DNA from: Tenodera sinensis
Taxonomy: Eukaryota > Arthropoda > Insecta > Mantodea > Mantidae
NCBI GenBank assembly: GCA_030765045.1
Contig: CM060972.1
Span: 54,036,471-54,100,470 of the forward strand
DNA length: 64,000 nucleotides
Direction: 5' to 3'
In this document: in pieces, positions 46,359-56,529 of the stretch
How positions within the stretch are numbered: position 1 is the first letter of the stretch
Layout: each line of letters opens with the position of its first letter
The notes under the pieces: generated by a model
Databases searched by the model: none
What the model saw: only the letters and a program-made list of their open reading frames with translations
Told to the model about the DNA's origin: nothing
Translations under genes and position numbers: made by a program

Positions 46359-46804
46359 TCTGTTTAAATTATCTTTTAGTATATTTTCTCACAAATATGG
46401 TCAAGACTTTATTTCTGTGTTTGATTCACTATGGCCAAAAACTACAGATGTAATCTTGCGTTGAACAGCAATATCTAAAGTGAATTGATGAAACAAAACA
46501 AAAGCATTTTAGACACAAAAGTCTTCAAGTAGAAATACTGTTAGATGTATCGTATTATTTAATATCTGTATGAGTTTTGGAAAGCATTAAAATTATGCAG
46601 ATTATTTTCTCTCCTCTTTCTGTAACGGTGTTGTATGCAACACAGATTCCAGCTTATTATATATACCGTTGTTGCCTCAAAATACAAATGGTATCGATCA
46701 CTTTAAAGGAGAGATAATAGCACGAAAAGAGCTCAAGAAATGAGAGGTGATATTTATTTGTCCATGTTACATAGACCAATGCTCCAAGTGTTAAAAGAAT
46801 GAAA

Positions 46805-47460
46805 ACATTTACAGAAATAGTTTTATTACGAGTACATATTTTCTTGTAAGTACAAGGGGATTAGGGGGATATTTTAAGAGCAGATTGCTATGAAATTCGA
46901 TTCTCTTTGCCCAAACGCGAGGAAAAAAAAACAATAGAGGTTTTACAACTGAAAAAGTATAACCTATTTGACAATTCCAACCTAAGAATATCTGGGAAAT
47001 GGTTGTAACCAAAAATGTTATTTGACAAAATGTGCGATTTAACAAGATCTACATGTCTATGAAAGCTTTTGTCCATCTCTTACAGTTCACAAGTTATAAA
47101 TTCCTTTAGAATGAAGAGGGCTTCATAGGGTATTCCCAGAAAATTCAAGAAAGGTATTTTTTGTCATTCAAGTATCTTAAACACGTGGCATTTTAATCAA
47201 ACCGTTATTCATCCCTGAGAAAATAAAAAATAACAAAGGGTAGCTTGGGATGAGGGATTTTCTTGAAAATCTTCAAATGGCATCCTGGGAATTTGCTGAG
47301 CTTAAATACTAAATTTTGGTACTTAATCACTTTTCGTTTTTGAGTTACCTGTTCCGGGACCCAGACTTTTTGTATTCAGGGATCTCAAAACAGTATTTCC
47401 TGTGAAATATTTGTATCTAATCTTTGGTGAAATGCATTACCTCTGCTAAATAACTAGAGG
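46805..47460 (+). mobile_element. Hel-CA without a dinucleotide slot
   Basis: Diverged copy from ACATTTACAGAAATAGTTTT to GGTGAAATGCATTACCTCTG. At the slot it goes from TTTTTGAGTTACCTGTTCCG straight to GGGACCCAGACTTTTTGTATTCAG, so the microsatellite is missing. No intact terminus. Confidence 0.78.
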
Positions 47461-47475
47461 TAAGCAGTACAGAAA

Positions 47476-47924
47476 TTAAAAGGTAGTTATCTCCACTTCA
47501 TCTTAATCAGAAGAAGGCGGTTTGCTTAGAGACCTAGATTAGGCTAAGTGTATAGCTTTCTCTGTGGTCATAGGCAAGAAGCGGAAACGTCAGTGAGAAA
47601 GGAAATAGCTGCATCAGCTGTCAGAAGGATGGAGTTTTGCTGCTAGATAAGCTTCAAGACTGACTACAGTCACAGAAAATAGTTTCTCGTCCGTGTTCCT
47701 ATGTAACATTGGTACCAAGATAGAATTCAAGTTTTGTTTGCTTATTTAGAGTCGCTTAAACAATTAGGTCATATCGTGACTATTTTGTATAATACAGTGG
47801 CATACAATAAATTTGTTACAATTGTTTAAATAAAATAATGAGAATAATACTAAATAACAAATCAATATAACAAAGGTATCCATAGAATTAGATTTTCGTA
47901 TGCAAGTTTGTACTTTTGATGAAT
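47476..47924. other. unannotated spacer, possible LINE 3' UTR
   Basis: Lies 3' of the LINE remnant on the minus strand and may include its 3' untranslated tail, but no poly(A) or tandem tail is obvious. Confidence 0.35.
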
Positions 47925-49320
47925 ATTAACACGTCTTTGAAGTTGGATGGCGTGTTCAGAATGGTGGATAAGTCTCCAGTGATGTGATGAAGCTGTCATT
48001 GTGTAGCGTATTGCTTGCATTCTGTGAAGAGATGTTTTACTGTGTTGCAGACTTCACATTGTGGTGGCTGGCCTTTGCTAAGGAGGTATGAGTTGGTTAA
48101 CCTTGTATGACCAATGCGGAGACTTGAGATAATTACCTGCTAAGAGAGTAGACAGGGGAAGAATTAGCGTCTCCTTTCCCCTTTCTGGAGGCGATTGATG
48201 CCAGGTCTGATGCCAGGTCTGGAGAAGTATTTTGTAATATCATGATAAGGTACTGCTTGCTGTTCATCTGTGTCTGTTAGCCGACTTGCTTCTTTAGCAG
48301 CTTTGTCCGCTTCTTCATTGAGCTTAATACAGCAGTGTGAAGGGATCCACATGAAATTAACTATTTTCTTTTTATTCAGAGCAATGGAATAAAGATTGTG
48401 GATATATAGAAGTAGTTGAAGGTCAGTTTATCGGTCTCTGAGACTTTGGAGAGAGCTTAATGAATCGGAAATTATAAGAAATCTATTCTCACTAGATTGG
48501 ATGATGCATGTTAAAGCTTGCTTAAGTGCAGAAAGTTTGCAGGAGAATATGGAATAATATTTAGTAAGTTTCAGCTGAAGTTTCTTATCTGGGGTAATTA
48601 CAGCGCATCCATTGCAGTTGTCCGTTTTGGAACCAACAGTGTAGATAAATGTATGGTTAGGGTAGACATTTGTTATTTCTTGAAACAGCTGTTTATAGGT
48701 AGAGCATCTGTATGAGATTTAAGATAAGCTGTAATGTTCATATTTAGTTGAACAGTTGGTATTCCCCAATGAAAGCTTCTTGGCATAATGGCAGGAACTT
48801 CTATGTTATGTTCTTCAATGAATTTGTTTATTTTAGATTTAAATGACATTTCTTTTTGTGAGTTAGCCTGTGAACGTTGGTTGGACGTTTCTGGGAGGAC
48901 GTACTGGTATATCATTGATTCGGGTCTTGCTAAAGTTTTAAGGGCGAATTTTAGGCTCAGATCTGTTCTGCGGACGTTCAATGGTGGCTCGTCGGTTTCC
49001 ATTGTTAGAGCAGAAACAGGGCTGGTTCTGTAAGCTCCCACGAATATTCTTAGTGCTGCTGTTTGAATTATATCTAGTTTCTTTAAAACTGAAGATTTAG
49101 CTGTATTGTAGATCTGGGCTCCATAGTCGAGTTTACTTCCAATGGGAGCTTGATGCGTTCGTATGAGGGTACCTTAGTTTTTGCAGCTTAGAGTTTTAAT
49201 ACATTTAGTCTTCTGAGGCATTCATTTCTCATATCATTTATGTGATGTTTCCAGCTTAGAGTTGCATCAAACGTTAATTCTAAAATGTTGATAGTCTTCA
49301 CTGAGTCGATCATCTTGTTA
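47925..49320 (-). pseudogene. LINE ORF2 C-terminal part (RT end and RNase H)
   Basis: In order: VDNKMIDSVKTINILELTFD and ATLSWKHHINDMRNECLRRL (RT after the catalytic box), SKLDYGAQIYNTAKSSVLKK, GAYRTSPVSALTMETDEPPL, the RNase H segment with ISDSLSSLQSL (acidic residue) and WIPSHCCIKLNEEADKAAKE (last acidic residue). It closes with SSLRIGHTRLTNSYLLSKGQ and PPQCEVCNTVKHLFTEC, the usual C-terminal zinc-like motif. Several stops and frameshifts interrupt it (after CKN, after LRDR, near 48164). The FADD-type catalytic motif is missing. Confidence 0.88.
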
Positions 49321-49321
49321 T

Positions 49322-50190
49322 CCACGCAGATTATTTATTTTTATTTTTTTGGTTTTACTACTCTTGGTCTTTATACTACGCTCTATATAGTAAGGATAGA
49401 CTTTCTGCATTGTGTTCACTAGAGATTCTTGATCTGAAGTGTATTCCAAGGCTATGGGAATAATGTTTGGAACTCCAACAGTTTTCCACAAAGCTTTGGA
49501 ACTGACTGAAGTTTAGCGCATGATTGTGGGTGTCTGACTCGATAATATTTTTAATTGGTCTGAGAGATTCAGCTATTGACGAAATAACTTCGTTTGTTTT
49601 CTTAACCTTCTTAGCCTGGTGCCTAGTGGGGGGGGGGGGGGGGGGGGGGGAAGCGGTCGGAGCACTTCTTTTAAATAAGCATTATCCTCTTGCGAAGAGT
49701 TAATCTCTGTGTCAATTGTGATGTTTGATATTGGTCGTTTAGATCTTGTTTGCGATTCCATTAGCATAGGTTCTGGAGAATTGCTGCGTTCGTCTTGAAA
49801 TGGCGGAATGGGCTCAAGGGTAGAAGTGAGGTTTGGTGATTGCTGCTGTTCAGTGTCTTTCTCTTTAGTAGGGGAAGGGGGACGGTCTTGGAGGTTTTTG
49901 GTAGCGATAGGCAATTCAGGAAACATTCTCTTTAGGAGGGGAAGGGAGACGGTCCTGGAGGTTTTTGGTAGTGATAGGCAATTTAGGAAACATGTCCTCG
50001 TTTAAGACCTTAGGAGTAGTTTCTTGTATACCGTCAGCATCACGGCAATGTTTTGCAAACTGGCCTTCCTGCTTGCAGATGAAGCAGGTAGGGATATCCG
50101 CTATTAGGTAGGTATATCCAATATTTTGTGCCTTCATACAGGATCTGTATGCTTGGAGGCAATTTCTCCACATTCAAAATGTCCATCTTC
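49322..50190 (-). pseudogene. LINE ORF1 (gag-like) remnant
   Basis: Starts in PSIQILYEGTKYWIYLP, shifts frame, then reads IPTCFICKQEGQFAKHC, a CCHC zinc knuckle whose His is replaced by Gln. A Pro/Ser-rich linker, a polyproline run encoded by G23 (49628-49650) and TNEVISSIAESLRPIKNIIE follow. After another shift near 49475 it gives VGVPNIIPIALEYTSDQESL and ends KINNLRG with TAA at 49318-49320. A 67-bp tandem duplication breaks the frame at about 49926. Confidence 0.8.
49861..49994. repeat. 67-bp tandem duplication in LINE ORF1
   Basis: CTCTTTAGTAGGGGAAGGGG... starts at 49861 and its copy CTCTTTAGGAGGGGAAGGGA... at 49928. The units run through GGTTTTTGGTAGYGATAGGC. The period of 67 is not a multiple of three, so the second unit is out of frame with the first. 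The protein segment FPKLPITTKNLQDR is repeated as FPELPIATKNLQDR. Confidence 0.9.
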
Positions 50191-50640
50191 TGTCCCAATA
50201 CACTCCCAATAATACGTCGGTTGGAGCGATATACTGTCTGGATTGCTGCAAATAAAATATCATTGCTGGCATGTTCAATCTGATCTCTCATTCCCTCCAG
50301 TGTCTGTGGTTTTGTGGCGTACACCGCGTTCATTAAAGTTCCCTAAATGTAGAAGTCAGAAGGGTTAAATCGTTAGATCGAGACGGAAACTCCGTCGCAC
50401 TTCCTCTTCGTTTTATGCATCCCTGATTGATTATACGCTCGAGAAAATCTCTTACATGGAAGTGAGGTGGAACCCCATCTTGTTGGAAGTAAACCTCATT
50501 TTGATTCTCAAAGAAATCATTAAGACGTAGAATCATGATTTCCAACATGTGTAGGTAAGTCTGATTCGTGACTGTTTTTGAAGAAGTAGGGCCAAATTGC
50601 TCCTTTGGAAGACAGACCACACCATAAGGTTACTCCTAGA
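50175..50640 (-). pseudogene. IS630/Tc1-type transposase fragment
   Basis: Minus-strand LRLNDFFENQNEVYFQQDGV then PPHFHVRDFLE carries the QDG(A)PPHF motif with the second catalytic Asp. SATEFPSRSNDLTLLTST corresponds to the W-PRSPDLTPLD segment. After a frameshift near 50335, MNAVYATKPQTLEGMRDQIE and HASNDILFAAIQTVYRSNRR give the C-terminal helix region. It stops where LINE ORF1 begins. The same family occurs at 10306-10650 and 63797-63985. Confidence 0.82.
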
Positions 50641-50939
50641 AGATCTACGACATTTTCTTCAAAGATGTGTTGGTTTTTCTTATGCCTGTACACAGAATTA
50701 TGGCAATTTCCAATAACACTTCAGTAACCACTTACATTCATTGAGTAATCTCACCGCCATGTTTGTTTATAAACATGTGTGGAACTATCAACGTATTGCT
50801 ATGCATTTCCAGCTCCTTTATACACAACAAAATTGTATTTCTGTCTCACTTCGTTGCCAAGAAAAAAGTTTCAAAGTGTGTATACATCAATTTGGGACAC
50901 TGTATTACAAAATTCAATCGGAATGAAAAGAAAATCACA

Positions 50940-51190
50940 ATCTATCCCCATAACATCAAGATATGCATTTTACTTACACCTATCGTTATCTCAAATATAG
51001 CAGCGCTTGATTAAAACCGTTAGAGTAGTTTTGGACAAAAAATAATAATGAATGTTTTGTACAGAAAAGTTAGTCTGAAATTAGAATTTCGTGAACATCT
51101 TTGTGTTCCATCCTTAAGTCCAACACACTGTAAGAATACGAAATTTGGCACATTGTTAACTGTGCGTTATGTTGTTACAACCAATTTTGG
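50940..51190 (+). mobile_element. old Hel-CA fragment
   Basis: ATCAAGATATGCATTTTACT, TTATCTCAAATATAGCAGCG, CTTGATTAAAACCGTTAGAG and GAACATCTTTGTGTTCCATCC follow the family order with high divergence. Confidence 0.6.
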
Positions 51191-51199
51191 TCGATCTTC

Positions 51200-52062
51200 A
51201 CAATTTATCACTGATGGACACATGACTACAACGCAATTCTGCAAACCAAATCTAAACAGTCTTTTCTAATGGTGCTTCAGCACTAAAAGTTGAGCGAAGT
51301 GATTCTGTGTATTGTTGTTGAGTTAGTCATTTGTTAAAATCAAAAAGTCATCCAACGAAAATTTTTACGAGAAGTATTTTTCATAGAATTGCTTTGCCTA
51401 AACACCCCCTGCAAACTACTAGGTCAATTTTTAAGTCGCCTCTGTTTTCACAACAGAATATGTCAAATTTTGCGAAAATAGTAATGGCATCTCAATAGAG
51501 CCATCTAGGGTTATTTGTAAAAGGTTAAAAGGTGAGCCTTTTATATATAGAGTCCTCGTGAGAGAGGTCTTATAACGGGACCCGAACCAGCGACGAGGAA
51601 GTTGAGCACCGTTTCAGAAAATGTAATTAGAACAATTTGGGAATCAGTACCACTTGAACGTTAAGATGGTGATAGTTAGCGCTGGTAAGTAGATAATATA
51701 AAATCCCCAAGTGTGTCACGCTGTCATTTGACATTAATTACTCCAGATCTAGTAGAATCCTTTTAAGTGTGTGCGCTTGTGTCATATTCTAAGGTATGGT
51801 TTTATTTTGTAAGAGCGACATATTTTCTCTTCCGAGAGTTTTTGTAAGAAAATAATGAGGAAACGTTGTACAAAAGGTTATAGAAGAGGTAGTACGGAAC
51901 AAAAGAAGAAAAAATATTCCTATAACTGTCTGTCGTAAATCCAATATCTTCTGAGTGACAATTTACTTTTTTCCCCTTTTTTTAACCACCACTGCACTTG
52001 ATCTACTTTTCAGAACTTTTGCTCTATGTGACTGTCATACACTGCACCCTACTTCTGATGGT
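51200..52062. other. unannotated spacer
   Basis: Nothing secure. GGACCCGAACCAGCGACGAGG near 51580 could be a degenerate minus-strand B box. Confidence 0.35.
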
Positions 52063-52286
52063 TTCGGGCCCTAATGACCTAGCTCAGGCGTGTCAAACAG
52101 CACTCGCCAAGTGTGAAAATATTCCCCTATTTTCCCTCCCTTCAAATCGGAAAACGAGAAAAACAAAGCGAAAACCGGTTCTACTAGCGCGTGCTACTGC
52201 AGTTAAGGAGGGGTGGACTCCTCTCTTCACACCCTCGGAGTGATGTTTTACAGGCCTGACCTAGCTGTTGACGGACCTTTAAACAC
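52063..52286 (+). repeat. retroelement 3' tail split by a MITE
   Basis: TTTCGGGCCCTAATGACCTAGCT (to 52084) and GTTGACGGACCTTTAAACACC (from 52267) join into a sequence matching the tail at 53731-53768 (GGGCGCTGATGACCTC...GTTGAGCGCCCTTAAACC). The intervening 174 bp plus one copy of ACCTAGCT is the inserted element. Confidence 0.75.
52085..52258. mobile_element. 174-bp hAT-type MITE with perfect TSD
   Basis: Left end CAGGCGTGTCAAACAGCACTC, complement of the right end CAGGCCTGTAAAACATCACTC, about 23 of 31 positions alike. The flanks ACCTAGCT (52077-52084) and ACCTAGCT (52259-52266) are identical. The ends resemble Charlie-like hAT termini (CAGG-GTGTCAAAC). No coding capacity. Confidence 0.92.
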
Positions 52287-52289
52287 CAT

Positions 52290-52940
52290 TGCTTACTTAC
52301 TCTCTGGTTCCTGCCAGATTGAACAAGCGTTCTTGCAATGACTACACAGCATTTATGGGGACGGCGTATGCCCATAAATGTCCTCAAAGTCCCCTTCCCA
52401 ATTGACAGATTAAGGTTAGGAGAACAGATAGTTTTAAAAAACTACCTTAGACAAAGAACTGCACTTTTGTCAGTTAAAAGTGAAGAGCAAGATCATATAG
52501 TACACCAGCTTTGTGGTATATTATGTACAATTCAACGTTAAATATAAACTTTAGAAAAAATAACTTTTGCTAATGATTTATTGGTCGCCGTAATAGGGGG
52601 ACTTGAATGCGGAAATGTATCAACTGATAAAGGAGTAGAAAATAACAAAATCATATTTAATGAATCAAAATTACCTGTTATATTTTTATCAAGAATAAAT
52701 GAGCATTTATCTGCACAATAAACAATAGGAACTAGACTAAATTAAATATCTTGGCATAAGTATGGACAATAAGCTTGATTTCTTTGATCATATAAACTAG
52801 TGAGACATGCCCTAAATTACTCTATTTACTCCCTAAATCTGCAAAAATTAGTTGGAAGTTATGCCATAAGGCTCTTAAACATACACGTATATAATGGAGT
52901 AATTTTACCACTTATATTATACGGAACACCTGAGAAAAAA
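52290..52940. other. unannotated spacer
   Basis: Nothing recognised. Small frames at 52338-52541 and 52800-53027 are unconvincing, the second running into Hel-CA. Confidence 0.4.
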
Positions 52941-53515
52941 TCTGATGGTTGCACTCACATGACTTTCTCTACTCTTGTACTAACCATTCTTACAAACTCT
53001 TATTCCTATATCTTCTTCGTTAACTGAGATAAACATTTACAGAAATTATCTTATTGCTTATTTCCTTGTAGGTGCAAGGGGAATATGGGAATACAGAAGG
53101 TTTTGAGAGATAGTCAAATCATTTAAAGCTTTCAAATTCCGTTCACGGTTAACATATAAAAATGAATAACAATGTTTAATTTGACAAAAGTATAAATTCT
53201 CCAAAACTCATACAAATAGCAAGGTAATCTCCGAAATTGTTCACTCTACAAAAATTTATTTATAGATAAATTGTGTATTTTAGCAATATCTATATTTTTG
53301 TATAGTAAGATTTGGTCTATCTCTTATGGTTTAGAGTTATGTAAAAGTCATCCAGAGTAAATAGGACTTTACGGGCTACAGCCAGAAAATTCAAGATATA
53401 CATTTCATTTGGCATAAAAATATCTCAAACATATGGCAGTTTAATCAAAATCGTTGGAGCCATTTTCAAAAAAATCAAAATTTTCGAAAAATATTCCATG
53501 TAAAAGGTAGTTTAG
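52941..53515 (+). mobile_element. Hel-CA 5' part
   Basis: Starts TCTGATGGTTGCACTCACAT and continues to CCATGTAAAAGGTAGTTTAG. It then stops where a retroelement tail begins (CCAGACCTCCG). The slot and 3' hairpin are missing. Confidence 0.85.
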
Positions 53516-53786
53516 CCAGACCTCCGTGTTTTTAATTTTTTAGCGGAGTGCAATATCAATTTGAGAATTTAAAATTTTAGTTATCTGTTTATGCTTTTGG
53601 ACATATTTATCACCTTGTTTCATATCTGGCTATTGCCACTGTTTTTTTACCCTTTGTGTATATTTTTCTTGTTGCTAGTATTTTTATTTTTGAGTAAAAT
53701 TTATATCTGGCTATTGCCATGAATCTTTTAAGGGCGCTGATGACCTCGAAGTTGAGCGCCCTTAAACCAAACCAAACCAAACCAAT
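53516..53786 (+). repeat. retroelement 3' tail with hairpin and (AAACC)n
   Basis: TTTAAGGGCGCT (53727-53738) and AGCGCCCTTAAA (53755-53766) form a perfect 12-bp stem with the 16-nt loop GATGACCTCGAAGTTG. Four AAACC-type units follow. The segment ATATCTGGCTATTGCCA occurs twice, at about 53621 and 53702. A stem-loop followed by a short tandem tail is typical of LINE or SINE 3' ends primed by reverse transcription. Confidence 0.75.
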
Positions 53787-54039
53787 CAACAGGCCAGCCA
53801 GGGTTTTTCCTGTTTTCTTTTCTGTGAGCAAGTAACCTTTTATCGGAACATCTATGTATTTTCTGCTCTTCTTTCTTCATTTACCCTCTTCGTATGGAGT
53901 GCTTACACCCCCCAGGTCTTACACGTTATCGCCTGGGGTCAGATGCCTGAGGAATGTGTGATGGTGCTTTAGGCCCGTCGACAACTAGATCATTACCTGT
54001 CGAGGAGCAGACAGATTCTGGATCAGAGAGATTAATCAT

Positions 54040-54250
54040 GCTGGGTGATCAACCCGATGTTTGGTATAATAGTGAATAAGGTGGTGACGTGGATAAAAGA
54101 AAATGTGATTATGGAGAACTGGTGAAATGAATGGCAAGAGAAACCAGAAAAATCAGACAAAATACGCCCAGGCGCGCATTGCCCACCAAAAGTTCCACAG
54201 TTCCCTTGGTGAGAGGCCAGCGATCTGACCATTCGGTTACGACACTGTAT
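54040..54250 (-). repeat. decayed SINE, family gamma
   Basis: Minus-strand GTCGTAACCGAATGGTCAGA, then GGTGGGCAATGCGCGCCTGG, TTTTCTGGTTTCTCTTGCC and CATTCATTTCACCAGTTCTCC align with the gamma copies at 35070 and 43870. The B box is no longer recognisable. Confidence 0.55.
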
Positions 54251-55184
54251 GTCCCTCTTTGAAATCGAAAGTAGAAACACAGAGACATTCAAGAAGAAAC
54301 TCCTTTTGTACGAAATATGAGAGTGTTTTTTGTAGGAACAACCTCACATTGCCTTCCAACACTGATCTGTGCATTTCACCTTTGATATCTGTCTACCTGC
54401 TTTGATAACTGGATGAAATCTTTGAATTTGTTCTTGGGTAGGTTACTAAAGTCATTTTCTGGATATTTGAATGCTAAAGTTTGCTGTGAAGCCCAGTTTG
54501 AATCATGTATTCTGAAGAGGGGAATGGTTATGAAAGATTGTGAGGGGTCTCTTACAGCCTAATGGGAAGAACCGTAATGAAAATGCTCCATTACGAGCTG
54601 GTGACGAAACTATTCCAAAGGGGAAGATTCTCCTCCCTATAAATCGTGCCCTAGCGAAGCCTATTGCAAAGGAGCATCTTCTTTACTGCCTCGCTGTTGC
54701 CAATGATGTTTCTCACAGTAACAAACAGAGACTTAGCAGAAGGTTCAATTTTATTCAATGCATTAAGTTGGTATATTCTATGAACTTCAGAATAACCATG
54801 AATTGTTTATTTTCAGTCGCTTTAATTTACATGTTACTTTCAAATCGCCACTTTGCGATATTGAACGTTTAACAGTGTGCACTAGGCAGGGGCACTTAAT
54901 GCACTGTAACGTAATACTCTTTAGCTCGATGTCTGTACAGCTAGAAGCGGGCAGGATGGAAGGTAACACAGGTGGAAGGAAAGCCAGTGGCGGCACAGTT
55001 GTACAATTTGAAATATCAGAAGGCTTGCACTTCTATTGACAGTATTGGCTGTGTACACAATGTGAAATAGATATATTTCATATTACATTCAACTGAGTGC
55101 TTAAAGAGCAAACTAACATTAATTTCTTAGCTCCTCTGCCACTTTTATACTGGCACTACATTAAATATTTACAATTACGTGTTT
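54251..55184. other. unannotated spacer
   Basis: A 110-codon plus frame at 54540-54872 has no family resemblance. Nothing else is supported. Confidence 0.4.
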
Positions 55185-55455
55185 CACACGTTCGGTTTAC
55201 AGCTTTCATTATTGAAAAACTACACACACAGGTAATTAGATCCAAATATGCTTAGTACTCGTATGTGAGCAGCGTGCCCGTGTAGTCTGGAAATTTGGAC
55301 TGAAGAAATTTTAAGTAAAAATCAGTCAAGCTTGTTTTGTGAAGAAAGGACTTCTTTATTTTCCTACTGTATTGCAGGTTAATAAATTCCAATTGAAACT
55401 CAATTTCATTAGTTATGGTGTCTTTGAACTTCTCTATAATCATACCACGTTCCAC
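55185..55455 (-). pseudogene. hAT transposase C-terminal fragment
   Basis: The minus frame reads IIEKFKDTITNEIEFQLEFI, NLQYSRKIKKSFLHKTSLTD and FYLKFLQSKFP. Past a frameshift near 55265 it reads SIFGSNYLCV, then after another SFSIMKAVNRT. The order LQxELINLQ...L.DFY...FP...FGS.YLCEQLFS-MK is that of GTF2IRD2/ZBED5-like hAT proteins, as in the element at 11170-12022. No TIR was found nearby. Confidence 0.78.
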
Positions 55456-55964
55456 TCCTTTATAACCAACGTATTCTCCACTATTAGTAGTCTAAAGTCG
55501 TTGTAAGTTATATTTTTAATACCTTGAACTATCTTGCCACATTCTAAGCATTCTGCTGCACCAATACCGTTTTCCCCAAAGGGAGAAAAAAGTATATGGG
55601 GATGGTGGGCGAGGGATAGATGAAGTAGCCACACTTTGAGTTGTCATCCCTATAACTTACTAGCGGACGCCGCACATCAGTTCCATGCGTCCGCCACTGC
55701 TGCACTCGAAGAAACGACTGTAACACATTGCCCGCTTGCTAGCACAGAACATGGTGACCCTGCCCGCTGCCCGTTTTTCCTTGAGTTGAGGCTGCCTGTG
55801 TACTTCTTAAGTACTCTTTAAGAAGAAAGATTGGGCCGCTTGAAATTTACAATCCCCGTAGCAGAACACTGCGCATGCTCAGATATCAAATGTCGATTGT
55901 TAATGAATCCCCCACCTATTACGAGCGTCTTTGAAACGTATTCTTAACATCTGATATGTGCCCT
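55456..55964. other. unannotated spacer
   Basis: Nothing recognised. 55650-55800 is somewhat GC-richer. Confidence 0.35.
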
Positions 55965-56230
55965 CGCACATGAAATTCTCTACTCACTTTTCTAGAAACT
56001 ATTCCCAGAAAAAAGCTTATCTATTCCATGTTAATGGAGATAAACGATTATAGAAATGGTTTCATTATACATTTCCTCGTAGGTACAACAGGAATAGAAG
56101 CAATAGTCAAATTTTTAAGAGTTAGTTGACATGTGATGGCTTTGCCATTCCATTCTCTTTCCATGGCCAGGACATACAAAAAAGCCAATTACTTGCTATT
56201 TGAGAAATGTATAAGTATTAGAAAATCATT
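55965..56230 (+). mobile_element. old Hel-CA, 5' part of an inverted pair
   Basis: GAAATTCTCTACTCACTTTTC, CATGTTAATGGAGATAAACG, TTTCCTCGTAGGTACAACAGG and GCAATAGTCAAATTTTTAAG follow the 5' order of the family. It ends at about AAAATCATTTGTG. Confidence 0.65.
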
Positions 56231-56479
56231 TGTGTGCAACACATCAGAATTCTTCTCCCTTCTGAACACACAAAGAAAATGAAATTTCAAACCCACCAGA
56301 TCTTTAAAAAGACAATCGCTTGATCCTGCCCTATTCCCATTGTACCTAGAAGGAAATACATAATAAACCATTTTTAAATGGCTGTCTCGGTTAACAAGAA
56401 GTAAATAGAAAAATAAGCGTGTGTAAGAATCGTTTGTAAGAGAATGAGTAGCGAAATCATTTGAGTGCAAGACAACAGG
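56231..56479 (-). mobile_element. old Hel-CA, inverted partner
   Basis: AAGACAATCGCTTGATCCTG, CCCATTGTACCTAGAAGGAAA, GGTTAACAAGAAGTAAATAG and GAGTAGCGAAATCATTTGAG with TGCAAGACAACAGG give the 5' end in minus orientation. The two halves meet at a CACATCAGAATTC-like junction. Confidence 0.68.
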
Positions 56480-56529
56480 TTTTTGTAAATGTGTTATTTT
56501 TTAAAAATTTAGTCATTTACTATTCATTT

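Larger units (their letters stand above)
47925..50190 (-). mobile_element. LINE remnant with large internal deletion
   Basis: The minus strand carries ORF1 (50190-49322) followed at once by only the last part of ORF2 (49320-47925). The endonuclease and the catalytic part of the reverse transcriptase are gone. The RNase H domain and a terminal Cys-rich segment point to the group of LINEs that keep RNase H (I-like in the broad sense). The 5' side abuts a DDE transposase fragment near 50175-50190, so it is also 5'-truncated. Confidence 0.85.

Noticed and set aside
54540..54872. 110-codon plus frame
   Set aside because: No recognisable motif or exon signal; length is within chance for this composition.
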